64,000 nt of DNA from an uncultured Acidimicrobiales bacterium. Lineage in GTDB: Bacteria; Actinomycetota; Acidimicrobiia; Acidimicrobiales; SHLQ01. The stretch is from NCBI GenBank assembly GCA_938041035.1, contig CALHYX010000022.1, positions 23,068-87,067 on the forward strand, read 5' to 3'. The notes under the pieces were generated by a model that was not told the origin of the DNA, did not search any database, and worked only from the letters and a program-made list of their open reading frames with translations. A program made the position numbers and the translations under genes. Below are positions 25,481 through 32,929 of the stretch, one piece after another. The stretch's first letter is position 1; each line of letters starts with the position of its first letter.

Positions 25481-25885
25481 CTAGTAGGTCACCATGGGCT
25501 TGAGCTTCTTGGCGCGGGCGACCCAGCGCTCGACCTCGGGCATCGACGGAGGCCGACGAACGAGCTTCTTCTTGGCGTTGGTCTCGTGCATTGCGGCGTG
25601 GAGGTTGGCGACGTTGCGGTTGCGCAACTCCTTCACCGTGTCGACGCCGGCGGCCTCGAGCAGATCGGAGTATTCCTCACCGACACCCTTGACGCGCATG
25701 AGGTCAGCCTTGTTGACCCATTCGAGAATCATCTTTTCGCTCACTCCACTCTGGGCGGAGGCAGCCTTGCGACCCGGCTTGGAGGCACAGTCTTTGAGAA
25801 GACCCTGGGTGGTCTTGATGCCACAGGCGGCCATCTTCTTGGCGTAGGCGGGGCCGATGCCCTCGATGGTCTGCAAACTGGTCAT
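25481..25885 (-). CDS. DUF4332 helix-hairpin-helix protein
   Basis: 134 residues, basic. Two helix-hairpin-helix units are visible: IEGIGPAYAKKMAACGIKT near the N-terminus and VKGVGEEYSDLLEAAGVDT in the middle. This is the DUF4332 arrangement, related to the hairpin region of DNA-repair and polymerase proteins, so non-specific DNA binding is likely. AAAGG stands 10-11 nt before ATG. The protein is unusually Lys-rich for this window, and its codon usage is slightly less GC-biased than its neighbours. Confidence 0.8.
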   Translation of the reverse strand: MTSLQTIEGIGPAYAKKMAACGIKTTQGLLKDCASKPGRKAASAQSGVSEKMILEWVNKADLMRVKGVGEEYSDLLEAAGVDTVKELRNRNVANLHAAMHETNAKKKLVRRPPSMPEVERWVARAKKLKPMVTY

Positions 25886-26019
25886 GGGAAATGCCTTTCG
25901 GTATGCGGGATTCCAAGAGCCACGAAACGCGGGAACTGCGTGCGCTCGACGGAGAAGACGCCGTCATGCTCGCATAATCCTGTCGGACAAGCCCGATGGA
26001 TCTCAAGCTCAGAACGGTT
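25886..26019. other. Intergenic region upstream of the DUF4332 gene
   Basis: 134 bp with lower GC, presumably holding the DUF4332 promoter (a GGATTATGC stretch on the minus strand is the best -10 candidate). No hairpin or repeat stands out. Confidence 0.3.
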
Positions 26020-26721
26020 TCAGGCGCGCGGCGTGCGGTCCGGCAGACCGACCAGGTGAGCGGCATCGTTGTAGCGCAACAGTGTCCACGGGCCTGCGCC
26101 GACGGGTTTCGGCGGGTTCCCGTCGCGACCGGGCCGCGACTGCAACCGAAACTCGGTGATGGACGTGTTGAGGGTCCACAGCGCGAACCGGGGACCGAAA
26201 CCAAGGCCCAACAACCCCCGCATCGCAACGTCGACCACACCGCCGTGACAGCTCACCAGTACGGTCTTGCCCACATGGGCCGCGATCACCTCGGCGAGCG
26301 CCGCGCCGGCCCGGTGGTGAAATCCCGCCAGGCTCTCGCCCCCCGGCGCGATCGGACGATGTGGCTCATCGCGCAGGTCGAACAGCCCGAATCGGTCGCC
26401 GAACTCCGCGAACGGCACCCCGTCGGCTTCGTCACCGGGGCGGTGTTCCACCAGTTCCGCATGGGTCCGGGGATCGAGGCCGATACCGGCTCCGATGATC
26501 TGAGCCGTTTCCAGGGCGCGGGGCATGGTGCTCGACCAGAGCGCATCGATCGGCATCGCTTCGGTGACCAGCCGATCGCGCAGGGCTTGGGCCTGCCGTC
26601 GACCCAGCGGCGAGAGCCCGGAGCAGGTTCGCTCGCCGCCCATTACCTGATCGACGGTGACCACGGACTCGCCGTGTCGGACCAGGAGCAGTCGCGTTTC
26701 GACGCTTTCCGGCTGGGTCAC
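26020..26721 (-). CDS. Histidine phosphatase family protein (phosphoglycerate mutase-like)
   Basis: 233 residues from GTG 26721, which overlaps the methionine aminopeptidase stop by GTGA; a GTG/ATG-type start further upstream is less likely. LLLVRHGESV (R15, H16, G17) is the catalytic phosphohistidine motif, with a second His in VLVSCHGGVVDVAMR (about 195) and an Arg in LSPLGRRQAQALRDRL (about 45). Expected to hydrolyse a phosphomonoester; this superfamily is too broad to name the substrate. Confidence 0.82.
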   Translation of the reverse strand: MTQPESVETRLLLVRHGESVVTVDQVMGGERTCSGLSPLGRRQAQALRDRLVTEAMPIDALWSSTMPRALETAQIIGAGIGLDPRTHAELVEHRPGDEADGVPFAEFGDRFGLFDLRDEPHRPIAPGGESLAGFHHRAGAALAEVIAAHVGKTVLVSCHGGVVDVAMRGLLGLGFGPRFALWTLNTSITEFRLQSRPGRDGNPPKPVGAGPWTLLRYNDAAHLVGLPDRTPRA

Positions 26722-27653
26722 GCGTGACGATCGGCGGCGCACTCGCCGCCCGGCGTCACCGTCATCAGCTCGTGGCCCTGTTCGGTCACGACGAGCGTGT
26801 GTTCAAACTGCGCGGTGCGGCGACCGTCGACGGTGACCGCGGTCCAGTCGTCGTCCCAGATGTACATCTGGGGGGCTCCGAGCGTGAGCATGGGCTCGAC
26901 CGTGAAGCTCATGCCCGTCTCCAGCTGTAGGTTGGCTCGCCGCTCGTAGTAGTGCGGCACCTGGATGACCCCGTGGAACTCGGTTCCGATGCCGTGGCCA
27001 ATGAACTCGCGGACCACTCCGAGCTGATGCCGGTTCGCATGCTGCTCGATGGCCTTGCCGATCTGGTTCAGGGTCGACCCGTTGCGGACCGAACCAATGC
27101 CGGCGTACATCGCCACCCGCGTCTCCTTCACCAGCGCGGCCGACGCGGCATCGACCTCGCCGACGAAGAAGGTGCAGTTGGTGTCGCCGTGCACTCCGTC
27201 GAGGTACAGGGTCACGTCGATGTTGACGATGTCGCCCTCGGCGAGCGGCCGCGAGTCGGGGATCCCGTGGCAGATGACCTCGTTGACCGAGGTGCACACC
27301 GATTTGGGAAAGCCGCGGTAGCCCAGCGGGCTCGGGTAGGCGTTGCGCGCCAAACCCGCCTCGTGCACGACCTCGTCGATCTTGTCGGTGGTGACCCCCG
27401 GGGCGACGGCCTCGCCGGCGAGCAGCAGTACCTCGGCTGCGGCGGCGCCCGCTTTGCGCATGCGGGCGATCTCGTCGGCGGTGCGCACCATGTCGGAGCG
27501 GGCCGGGCCGGGCTCACCGCCGGGGATGTAGGGCGGTCGGGTGATGCCGGGCGGCACCTGGCGGCCGAGCCCGACGATACCCGGGCGCACCTGGGGCTCG
27601 CTGGGCGGCGCCAGCGTTGCGGTTCCGCCTCGACGTTTCTTGCGTTTGGCCAT
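26718..27653 (-). CDS. map: Methionine aminopeptidase, type I, with N-terminal extension
   Basis: 311 residues from ATG 27653 (MAKRKKRRG), preceded at 7 nt by TAGCAT; an in-frame ATG at 27662 is possible. Metal-site segments are all present: DIVNIDVTLYLDGVHGDTN (two Asp), GHGIGTEFH (His), SFTVEPML (Glu) and FEHTLVV (Glu). It removes the initiator Met. The first ~55 residues form a Lys/Arg-rich then Pro-rich extension, resembling the ribosome-facing linker of some actinobacterial MetAP1c enzymes; the zinc-finger form is absent. Confidence 0.92.
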   Translation of the reverse strand: MAKRKKRRGGTATLAPPSEPQVRPGIVGLGRQVPPGITRPPYIPGGEPGPARSDMVRTADEIARMRKAGAAAAEVLLLAGEAVAPGVTTDKIDEVVHEAGLARNAYPSPLGYRGFPKSVCTSVNEVICHGIPDSRPLAEGDIVNIDVTLYLDGVHGDTNCTFFVGEVDAASAALVKETRVAMYAGIGSVRNGSTLNQIGKAIEQHANRHQLGVVREFIGHGIGTEFHGVIQVPHYYERRANLQLETGMSFTVEPMLTLGAPQMYIWDDDWTAVTVDGRRTAQFEHTLVVTEQGHELMTVTPGGECAADRHA

Positions 27654-27660
27654 CGTGGCC

Positions 27661-27666
27661 ATGCTA
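27661..27666 (-). promoter_or_regulatory. -10 box for leaderless start of map
   Basis: TAGCAT on the minus strand, 7 nt before ATG 27653; it overlaps the alternative ATG at 27662, which argues for the inner start. Confidence 0.45.
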
Positions 27667-27700
27667 CCGGCCCAGCCGCCGCACGACCTCCCGGCTCGGG

Positions 27701-28366
27701 TTAACGCGGCACCCTGCCCGTTTCGAATGCCCAGATGGCGATCTCGACCCGGTTGCGCGCCCCGAGCTTGGTCATCAGCGAGCCGACGTGGGTCTTGACC
27801 GTGCTGAGTGAGATGAACAGCTCCTCGCTCAGTTCCTGGTTCGTGTGTCCGGCGGCCACGGCGCGCAGGACTTCCTCTTCACGCTGGGTGAGCGCCTGAA
27901 GGGGCTGGACCGGCGTCGACCGGCCGTGGGCGGAGTCGGCGAACGTGTCGATCAGGCGGGCGGTGATCGACGGGGAGATCAGGGCGTCGCCGCGGTGGGC
28001 GGCGTGGATGGCCTCGACCAGCAGGTCCGAGCCGGCGTCCTTCAGCAGAAACCCGCGGGCTCCCGCCTTGAGCGCGGTGTAGACGTACTCGTCGAGGTCA
28101 AAGGTGGTGACGATCACCACGTTCAGGGGGTCGTCGACGCCGGGTCCGGCGATCTGCTCGGTGGCGCTGATGCCGTCGAGTTCGGGCATCCGAATATCGA
28201 ACAGGCAGACGTCGGGGCGCAGGTGCAGCGCCTTGGTGACCGCTTCGCGTCCGTCGGCGGCTTCGCCGACGACCTCGATGTCGGGTTGGGCGCCGAGGAT
28301 CATGCTGAACCCGGTGCGAACGAGCTCCTGGTCGTCGGCGATGAGGACGCGAACGGGGTCGCTCAT
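27701..28366 (-). CDS. NarL/LuxR-family response regulator
   Basis: 221 residues from ATG 28366, overlapping the sensor kinase stop by ATGA. The receiver domain has the acidic pair IADDQELVR (D11/D12), the phospho-acceptor in CLFDIRMPELDG (D57), a Thr in VIVTTFDLDEYV and a Lys in FLLKDAG. The C-terminal LuxR helix-turn-helix is LTQREEEVLRAVAAGHTNQEL followed by SLSTVKTHVGSLMTKLG. It acts with the adjacent kinase; the targets are not visible. Confidence 0.93.
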   Translation of the reverse strand: MSDPVRVLIADDQELVRTGFSMILGAQPDIEVVGEAADGREAVTKALHLRPDVCLFDIRMPELDGISATEQIAGPGVDDPLNVVIVTTFDLDEYVYTALKAGARGFLLKDAGSDLLVEAIHAAHRGDALISPSITARLIDTFADSAHGRSTPVQPLQALTQREEEVLRAVAAGHTNQELSEELFISLSTVKTHVGSLMTKLGARNRVEIAIWAFETGRVPR

Positions 28367-29583
28367 GCCGGCCCCGGCGGGGCGAGCCGCGGGTGCGGCG
28401 TGATGGGGTCGCGATTCGTAGCCAGGGCCGGAGGTGCCGGCCGGGCGGCGATGGGGAGACGGGCCTGCACCAACCATCCCCCAACGGGTCGGGGTCCCGC
28501 CCAGAAGTCTCCGCCGAGCGCCGTCGTGCGTTCCTGCATGCCGACCAGACCATAGCCATCGCGCGATCCCTCCAGCGCGGGCCGAAGCGGGGCGTCGCCG
28601 TCGTTGGCCACCTGGATCCACAGGTCGTCGTCGACGCGCGAGACATCGACGGACACGTAGCTCGTGCGGCGGCCGTGGCGGCGGGCGTTGGTGATCGCCT
28701 CCTGGACGATGCGGAACGCGGCGGCCTCGACCGCCGTTCCGGCGCCGTGGGCATCGGGGGCGACGCGCAGCTGCACTCGCGCGCCATCGGGTTGAGCGAT
28801 GAGTTCGGCGAGGGCGTCGAGGCCATGGTGGGGCTCCAGCTCGGGCGAACCGCGCAGTATCCCCACCATGTGGCGCATCTCCGCCAGGGTCGTCGACGCG
28901 GTTGCCTCGATCGCGCCCAGCGCCTCTTTCGCCCGCTCCGGGTCACCATCGACGACGGCTCGGGCCGCCTGGGCCTGGATGGCGATGGCGCTGACGTGAT
29001 GGGCGACCACATCGTGCAGTTCGCGAGCGAGGTCGTGGCGCTCTTCGAGCCGGGCCTGGCGGATTCCCTGGTCCCGGAGGTTGGCTCGGTAGCGCATCGC
29101 GACGGCAACGGCCCCGATGAACAGCCACAGCACTGCGGCGCCGCTGACATCGCCAAGCGACCACTCGGCGGTCACCGAACTCAGCATCGTCGCGACCACC
29201 AGCAGGGCGAGTCCGGCGAGACCGCGGGCTGCGGGCGCCCACCGGACCATGGCGTAGAGCAGCAGGATCAGGCCCAGATCGCCGACGGTCGTTGTGCCCT
29301 GGTCAAACAGCACTGCGGCCGCCACGACCCAGGGCACGGCCAGCAGCCCGGCCATCGGGTAGCGACGCCGCCACGGCAACAGTGCGCCGACACCCACGGT
29401 GTACAGCGAATCCCACAGCTGAATTTCGGAGTCGAGCAGGGTGAGTAACCCGAGGCCGATCAACAGAACCGCCATAACCCAGTCCCGTTTGCGCGGGCGC
29501 TCGGGGACGTCGGCCACCGCGAGTCGGGCGAGCTGTTGGGTGACCCAGCGAGGCTGGGGCTCCGCGGTTCCGGACAGGGCCAT
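28363..29583 (-). CDS. Two-component sensor histidine kinase (HisKA_3/NarX-DesK type)
   Basis: 406 residues from ATG 29583; this start is 7 nt after a TACCCT box, and the open frame further upstream runs antisense to other genes. About five hydrophobic segments (residues ~35-165) form the sensor. The HisKA_3 phospho-acceptor is ARELHDVVAHHVSAIAI (His near 190). The HATPase region shows FRIVQEAITNARRHG (about 295) and DGYGLVGMQERTTALGG. No periplasmic domain is evident, so it probably senses the membrane. It forms a coupled operon with the response regulator. Confidence 0.92.
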   Translation of the reverse strand: MALSGTAEPQPRWVTQQLARLAVADVPERPRKRDWVMAVLLIGLGLLTLLDSEIQLWDSLYTVGVGALLPWRRRYPMAGLLAVPWVVAAAVLFDQGTTTVGDLGLILLLYAMVRWAPAARGLAGLALLVVATMLSSVTAEWSLGDVSGAAVLWLFIGAVAVAMRYRANLRDQGIRQARLEERHDLARELHDVVAHHVSAIAIQAQAARAVVDGDPERAKEALGAIEATASTTLAEMRHMVGILRGSPELEPHHGLDALAELIAQPDGARVQLRVAPDAHGAGTAVEAAAFRIVQEAITNARRHGRRTSYVSVDVSRVDDDLWIQVANDGDAPLRPALEGSRDGYGLVGMQERTTALGGDFWAGPRPVGGWLVQARLPIAARPAPPALATNRDPITPHPRLAPPGPA

Positions 29584-29590
29584 GGGTGCC

Positions 29591-29596
29591 AGGGTA
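29591..29596 (-). promoter_or_regulatory. -10 box for leaderless start of the sensor kinase
   Basis: TACCCT on the minus strand, 7 nt before ATG 29583. Confidence 0.45.
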
Positions 29597-29727
29597 GAGC
29601 GAGTTCCGCCAACCCGAATCAGCCAAAAGTACCGCTTTGTACCGACGAACCACGAGGGCTCGGAACCAGTTCGGCCCGCTGACATAACAGCTGTGCCGGA
29701 TGCCGCGCGAGGCCGGTCGCGACGACG

Positions 29728-29733
29728 TAGGGT
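29728..29733 (+). promoter_or_regulatory. -10 box for leaderless start of the membrane hydroxylase
   Basis: TAGGGT, 6 nt before ATG 29740. Confidence 0.5.
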
Positions 29734-29739
29734 GCGGTC

Positions 29740-30498
29740 ATGACGGGAACGGCGGGGGGTCAGGGCGCTACGGGCAATCAACCTCGTGGTCAACCTCGTG
29801 GTCAACACGGCACGCAACACCGGGTCACCCCGCGGGTGACACCACTCCAGGTGAGCCTGGCGACCAACAGCGCCCGCACCCTCCAGGAACCGTCGGACGT
29901 GGTGCGGGCGTTCTTCACCTCGGTGTCGGGAATCACCATCTCGGCGGCGATCCTCATGCTGGCGATCGGGCGCGTCGTCGTCGGTTCGTTCGGCGTCGCC
30001 GACCTGATCGCCCTCACCCTCATCGTCATCGCCATCCCCTTCGTGGAATGGGCCATGCACAAGATCGCTCTCCACCGGCCGCCGAGCGCGACCAGTTCGG
30101 GGCATCTTCGCCATCACCAGGTGCCCGACGACCTCGACTGGGTCATGTTGTCCGGACAGAGCGCGGTCTTCTTCCTGGTCTTCGCCGGGGGTTTCGGCGC
30201 CCTCGTGGCCGCCCCGGGCGCGCTGGCGACCGGATCGCCGGCAGCCCTCCTCACCGGTGTGCTGTGCGCCTGGCTGGCGGTGTGGAACTACGAGTGGACC
30301 CACCTGATCATTCACACGTCGTTTCGCACCCGACTGCGCTACTACCTGCGCCGCCGCAGTCTGCACCGCCTCCACCATTGGCGAAACGAGAACTACTGGT
30401 TCGGGGTGACGACGAGCGTCGGCGACCGGGTGTTCGGCACCCTGCCCTCCCACAAGGGCGACGTCGACCTGAGCGATACCGCCCGCGACCTCAGCTGA
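29740..30498 (+). CDS. Fatty acid hydroxylase/sterol desaturase superfamily membrane protein
   Basis: 252 residues. After a ~45-residue polar N-terminus (Gln/Gly-rich, with a duplicated QPRG) come four hydrophobic segments between about 65 and 195. The di-iron histidine boxes are HKIALH (about 107), HLRHH (about 122), HLIIH (about 190) and HRLHH (about 212), the pattern of the fatty acid hydroxylase superfamily. It would hydroxylate or desaturate a lipid (fatty acid, sterol or carotenoid); the substrate cannot be told. Confidence 0.83.
   Translation: MTGTAGGQGATGNQPRGQPRGQHGTQHRVTPRVTPLQVSLATNSARTLQEPSDVVRAFFTSVSGITISAAILMLAIGRVVVGSFGVADLIALTLIVIAIPFVEWAMHKIALHRPPSATSSGHLRHHQVPDDLDWVMLSGQSAVFFLVFAGGFGALVAAPGALATGSPAALLTGVLCAWLAVWNYEWTHLIIHTSFRTRLRYYLRRRSLHRLHHWRNENYWFGVTTSVGDRVFGTLPSHKGDVDLSDTARDLS
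29779..29802 (+). repeat. 12-bp tandem duplication in the hydroxylase N-terminus
   Basis: CAACCTCGTGGT occurs twice in tandem and is followed by a partial third copy (CAAC). In frame it encodes QPRGQPRGQ. Confidence 0.75.
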
Positions 30499-30573
30499 AT
30501 TCCCCGCCCGTTGCCCGGCACGAATCGAATGCGCTTGAACCCGGCGGTACGAGCAAAGATTCCCCGATTTCGC

Positions 30574-30600
30574 GGAACTCTTGCGCTCCCGGACCACGTT
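30574..30600 (+). promoter_or_regulatory. ECF-sigma-like promoter for the anti-sigma-like lipoprotein
   Basis: GGAAC at 30574-30578 and CGTT at 30597-30600, separated by 18 nt, match the general ECF sigma-factor layout. It lies 69 bp before ATG 30669. Which ECF factor would use it is unknown; no sigma gene is in the window. Confidence 0.4.
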
Positions 30601-30668
30601 TGGATGTCGTGATCACAAACGACCGCCTCGGTCGCACCACCCCCACATCACGAAAGAACGAAACCCCC

Positions 30669-31772
30669 ATGAACTCCACCCCCGAAACCTCCCCGATTCC
30701 CCCCTCGCCCAACCGGGCTACCCGCCGGGCGCGGCGCAAGCTGAGCGCTCTGGCCCTGACCTTTGCCGTCGTCGCCGCCGCGTGCGGATCCGACGGCGGT
30801 AGCACCACGGCCACCGATGGCGAGACGCCGGCTCCCGAAACCACCGAAGCCATGGCCGAAGACGACGACGCCATGGCCGAAGACGACGACGCCATGGCCG
30901 AAGACGACGACGCCATGGCCGAAGACGACGACGCCATGGCCGAGGACGGCGACGCGCCGCTGACGCCGGTAGCGCTGAGCTTCGAGGGCCTCGAGCCGCT
31001 CGCCAACGGCGTGCACTACGAGGGCTGGGTCGTCGTCGACGGCGCTCCCGTCTCGACCGGTAACTTCAACGTCGATGCCGACGGTGCGCTCGTCGACCTC
31101 GACGGCAACGCCATCGAGTCTCCCTTCTACGCGCCTCACGGTGCCGAGCCCGAGGCTGTCGTCATCAGCATCGAGCCGGCGGACGACGCCGATCCGGCGC
31201 CGTCGGACATCAAGGTGCTCGGCGGTGACGTCGTCGACGGCGCCGCCGAGCTGAGCATCGCCCACCCAGCCGCCCTCGGCACCGACTTCAGCGAGGCGTC
31301 GGGCGTCTACGTCCTGGCCACGCCGACCACGACCACCACCGATGACGAGTTCAGCGGCGTCTGGTTCATCGGCCTCGATGGCGGAGCCACCCAGGGCCTC
31401 GATCTTCCGGCGCTGCCCAGCGGTTGGGTCTATGAGGGTTGGGCCGTGATCGACGGCACGCCCGTATCGACCGGCCGTTTCACCGACGCGGCCGCCGCCG
31501 ACGACTTCGACGGCTTCAGCGGCACCGACGACTCCGGCCCGGCGTTCCCCGGTGAGGACTTCATCATCAACGCTCCCGACGGCGTCACCTTCCCCACCGA
31601 CCTGCGCGACGGCACGGTCGTCATCAGCGTCGAGCCCGTCGATGACGACAGCCCGGCCCCGTTTGCCCTCAAGCCCCTCGTTTCCGAGGTGGCCGACGGC
31701 ATCGGTGACCACGAGGTCCAGAGCCTCGGCGCCGGCCCCGCCGCCATCGGTGGCACCGCCACCATCGGCTAA
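30669..31772 (+). CDS. Lipoprotein with two anti-sigma-K (RskA C-terminal)-like domains
   Basis: 367 residues from ATG 30669. A signal peptide ends in a lipobox (VVAAACGSD). An acidic spacer of five AMAEDDD repeats follows (about residues 61-95), then two similar domains: LEPLANGVHYEGWVVVDGAPV (in two parts, about 101-121) with VISIEP, and LPSGWVYEGWAVIDGTPVSTG (in parts) with VISVEP. The 'YEGW..(V/I)DG.PVSTG.F' pattern resembles the extracytoplasmic domain of RskA-type anti-sigma factors, but no sigma-binding cytoplasmic part exists. Function is inferred only as an envelope-exposed binding protein. Confidence 0.72.
   Translation: MNSTPETSPIPPSPNRATRRARRKLSALALTFAVVAAACGSDGGSTTATDGETPAPETTEAMAEDDDAMAEDDDAMAEDDDAMAEDDDAMAEDGDAPLTPVALSFEGLEPLANGVHYEGWVVVDGAPVSTGNFNVDADGALVDLDGNAIESPFYAPHGAEPEAVVISIEPADDADPAPSDIKVLGGDVVDGAAELSIAHPAALGTDFSEASGVYVLATPTTTTTDDEFSGVWFIGLDGGATQGLDLPALPSGWVYEGWAVIDGTPVSTGRFTDAAAADDFDGFSGTDDSGPAFPGEDFIINAPDGVTFPTDLRDGTVVISVEPVDDDSPAPFALKPLVSEVADGIGDHEVQSLGAGPAAIGGTATIG
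30849..30953 (+). repeat. Five 21-bp tandem repeats in the lipoprotein gene
   Basis: The unit GCCATGGCCGAAGACGACG (plus AC) recurs five times; the last copy has two substitutions. It encodes AMAEDDD per unit. The copy number is likely to vary by slippage. Confidence 0.9.
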
Positions 31773-31844
31773 CGGCCAACCGGGGTTCGCCCACCAGCTC
31801 AGTCCCCTCCCTCTGAGCGCACCGGGTGGAGCGCTCGGACCCGC

Positions 31845-32777
31845 TCAGCCCCCGAGGGCCAGGATTCCCTGGAGTCGGTCATCGGGGTCTGGGCGGGCAC
31901 CGAGTTGCTCGATCACCCAGGCCGATATGCGGGTGGCGAACGTCGCCGCGGCGACCGCATCGCCACCCTCGAGATAGCGAGACAGAAAGGCGCCGGCGAA
32001 ACTATCGCCGGCGCCGGTCGCGTCGATGAGGTTGTTGGTGGCCGGCGGAATGTGGGTCGCCTGACCATCATCGAAGACGAGTGCTCCGTCGGCATCGAGT
32101 TTCAACATGATCAGCGCCCCCGGGTACAGCTCCGCCAGTCGCGCCGCGATCGCCTCCGGCTCGCTTTCTCCGGTGAGGACCGAACCTTCCTCTTTGTTGG
32201 GCAGGAACACATCCATCCCGATCTTGGATGTCACGGCCACGAAGTCGTCGACACCCATTTCCCCAATCATCTGAAACGAGCCCGGGTCGAACGAGAGCGT
32301 GGCGCCCGCCCCTTTGGCCACCGCCGCCGCTTGTTGGGCGGCGGCCCGCGGCGGATCGGTGAAGAAGGACCACGCCGTCAGGTGCAGGTGCCGGGCGCCG
32401 AGGAGCACCTCGCGCGGAAGCTCCGAGGGCAACAGGTAGAAATCCGCGCCGTGGCCCGAGACCATCGAACGTTGGCCGGTGTGGTCGACGAACACCGCCA
32501 CCGAACCGGTGAGATGCTCCCGGGTGCGAATCAGCGACGCTCGCACGTTCTCGACCTCGAGGTTCTCGGTGGCGAGCTGACCGAAACGGTCCTGGCCGAT
32601 CTTGCCGACGAATCGGGTGGCCAACCCGCACCGACTCGCCCAGGTCGCCACATTCGCCGCGCTGCCGCCCGGCGCCAGCATGACCTCACCGAACGTGTCA
32701 CCGCCGCGCAACAATTCCTTGTTCGTTCGGATCAGAACGTCCCACGCAAAGTCGCCGAGGACCACGAGTTCATCCAT
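31845..32777 (-). CDS. PfkB-family carbohydrate kinase
   Basis: 310 residues from ATG 32777. Seen: LVVLGDFAWDVLIR at the N-terminus, the substrate-site LAPGGSAANVATWASRCG (about 34-51), and the catalytic DATGAGDSFAGAFL (about 248-261). The family phosphorylates sugars, nucleosides or sugar acids; the SAAN variant of the GG motif is nearer to adenosine/sugar kinases than to ribokinase. It stands alone, converging on the lipoprotein gene. A TAGGCT box lies 6 nt upstream of the start. Confidence 0.87.
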   Translation of the reverse strand: MDELVVLGDFAWDVLIRTNKELLRGGDTFGEVMLAPGGSAANVATWASRCGLATRFVGKIGQDRFGQLATENLEVENVRASLIRTREHLTGSVAVFVDHTGQRSMVSGHGADFYLLPSELPREVLLGARHLHLTAWSFFTDPPRAAAQQAAAVAKGAGATLSFDPGSFQMIGEMGVDDFVAVTSKIGMDVFLPNKEEGSVLTGESEPEAIAARLAELYPGALIMLKLDADGALVFDDGQATHIPPATNNLIDATGAGDSFAGAFLSRYLEGGDAVAAATFATRISAWVIEQLGARPDPDDRLQGILALGG

Positions 32778-32783
32778 GGGGCG

Positions 32784-32789
32784 AGCCTA
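32784..32789 (-). promoter_or_regulatory. -10 box for leaderless start of the PfkB kinase
   Basis: TAGGCT on the minus strand, 6 nt before ATG 32777. Confidence 0.5.
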
Positions 32790-32929
32790 TCCACCCCGCC
32801 GCTCTCGGAAAGAGCCGGTGTCGCTGGCGGTTTCTCCGGGGCGGGAGCCGAATTCGGCGAAAACTCCAGTGAAAACCCCCGTCAGCTACCTGACGGAACC
32901 GTGCAAGCCAGGCTTTCGTCGCTACCCTG

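Noticed and set aside
30849..30953. CRISPR or satellite array
   Set aside because: Units are contiguous, multiples of three and in frame within a lipoprotein spacer. The same applies to 49953-50042 and 38370-38414.
29797..31772. Reading 29700-31772 or 28363-30597 as single long proteins
   Set aside because: Both frames merely extend through neighbouring genes; family homology, ribosome sites and signal peptides begin at 30669 and 29583 respectively.
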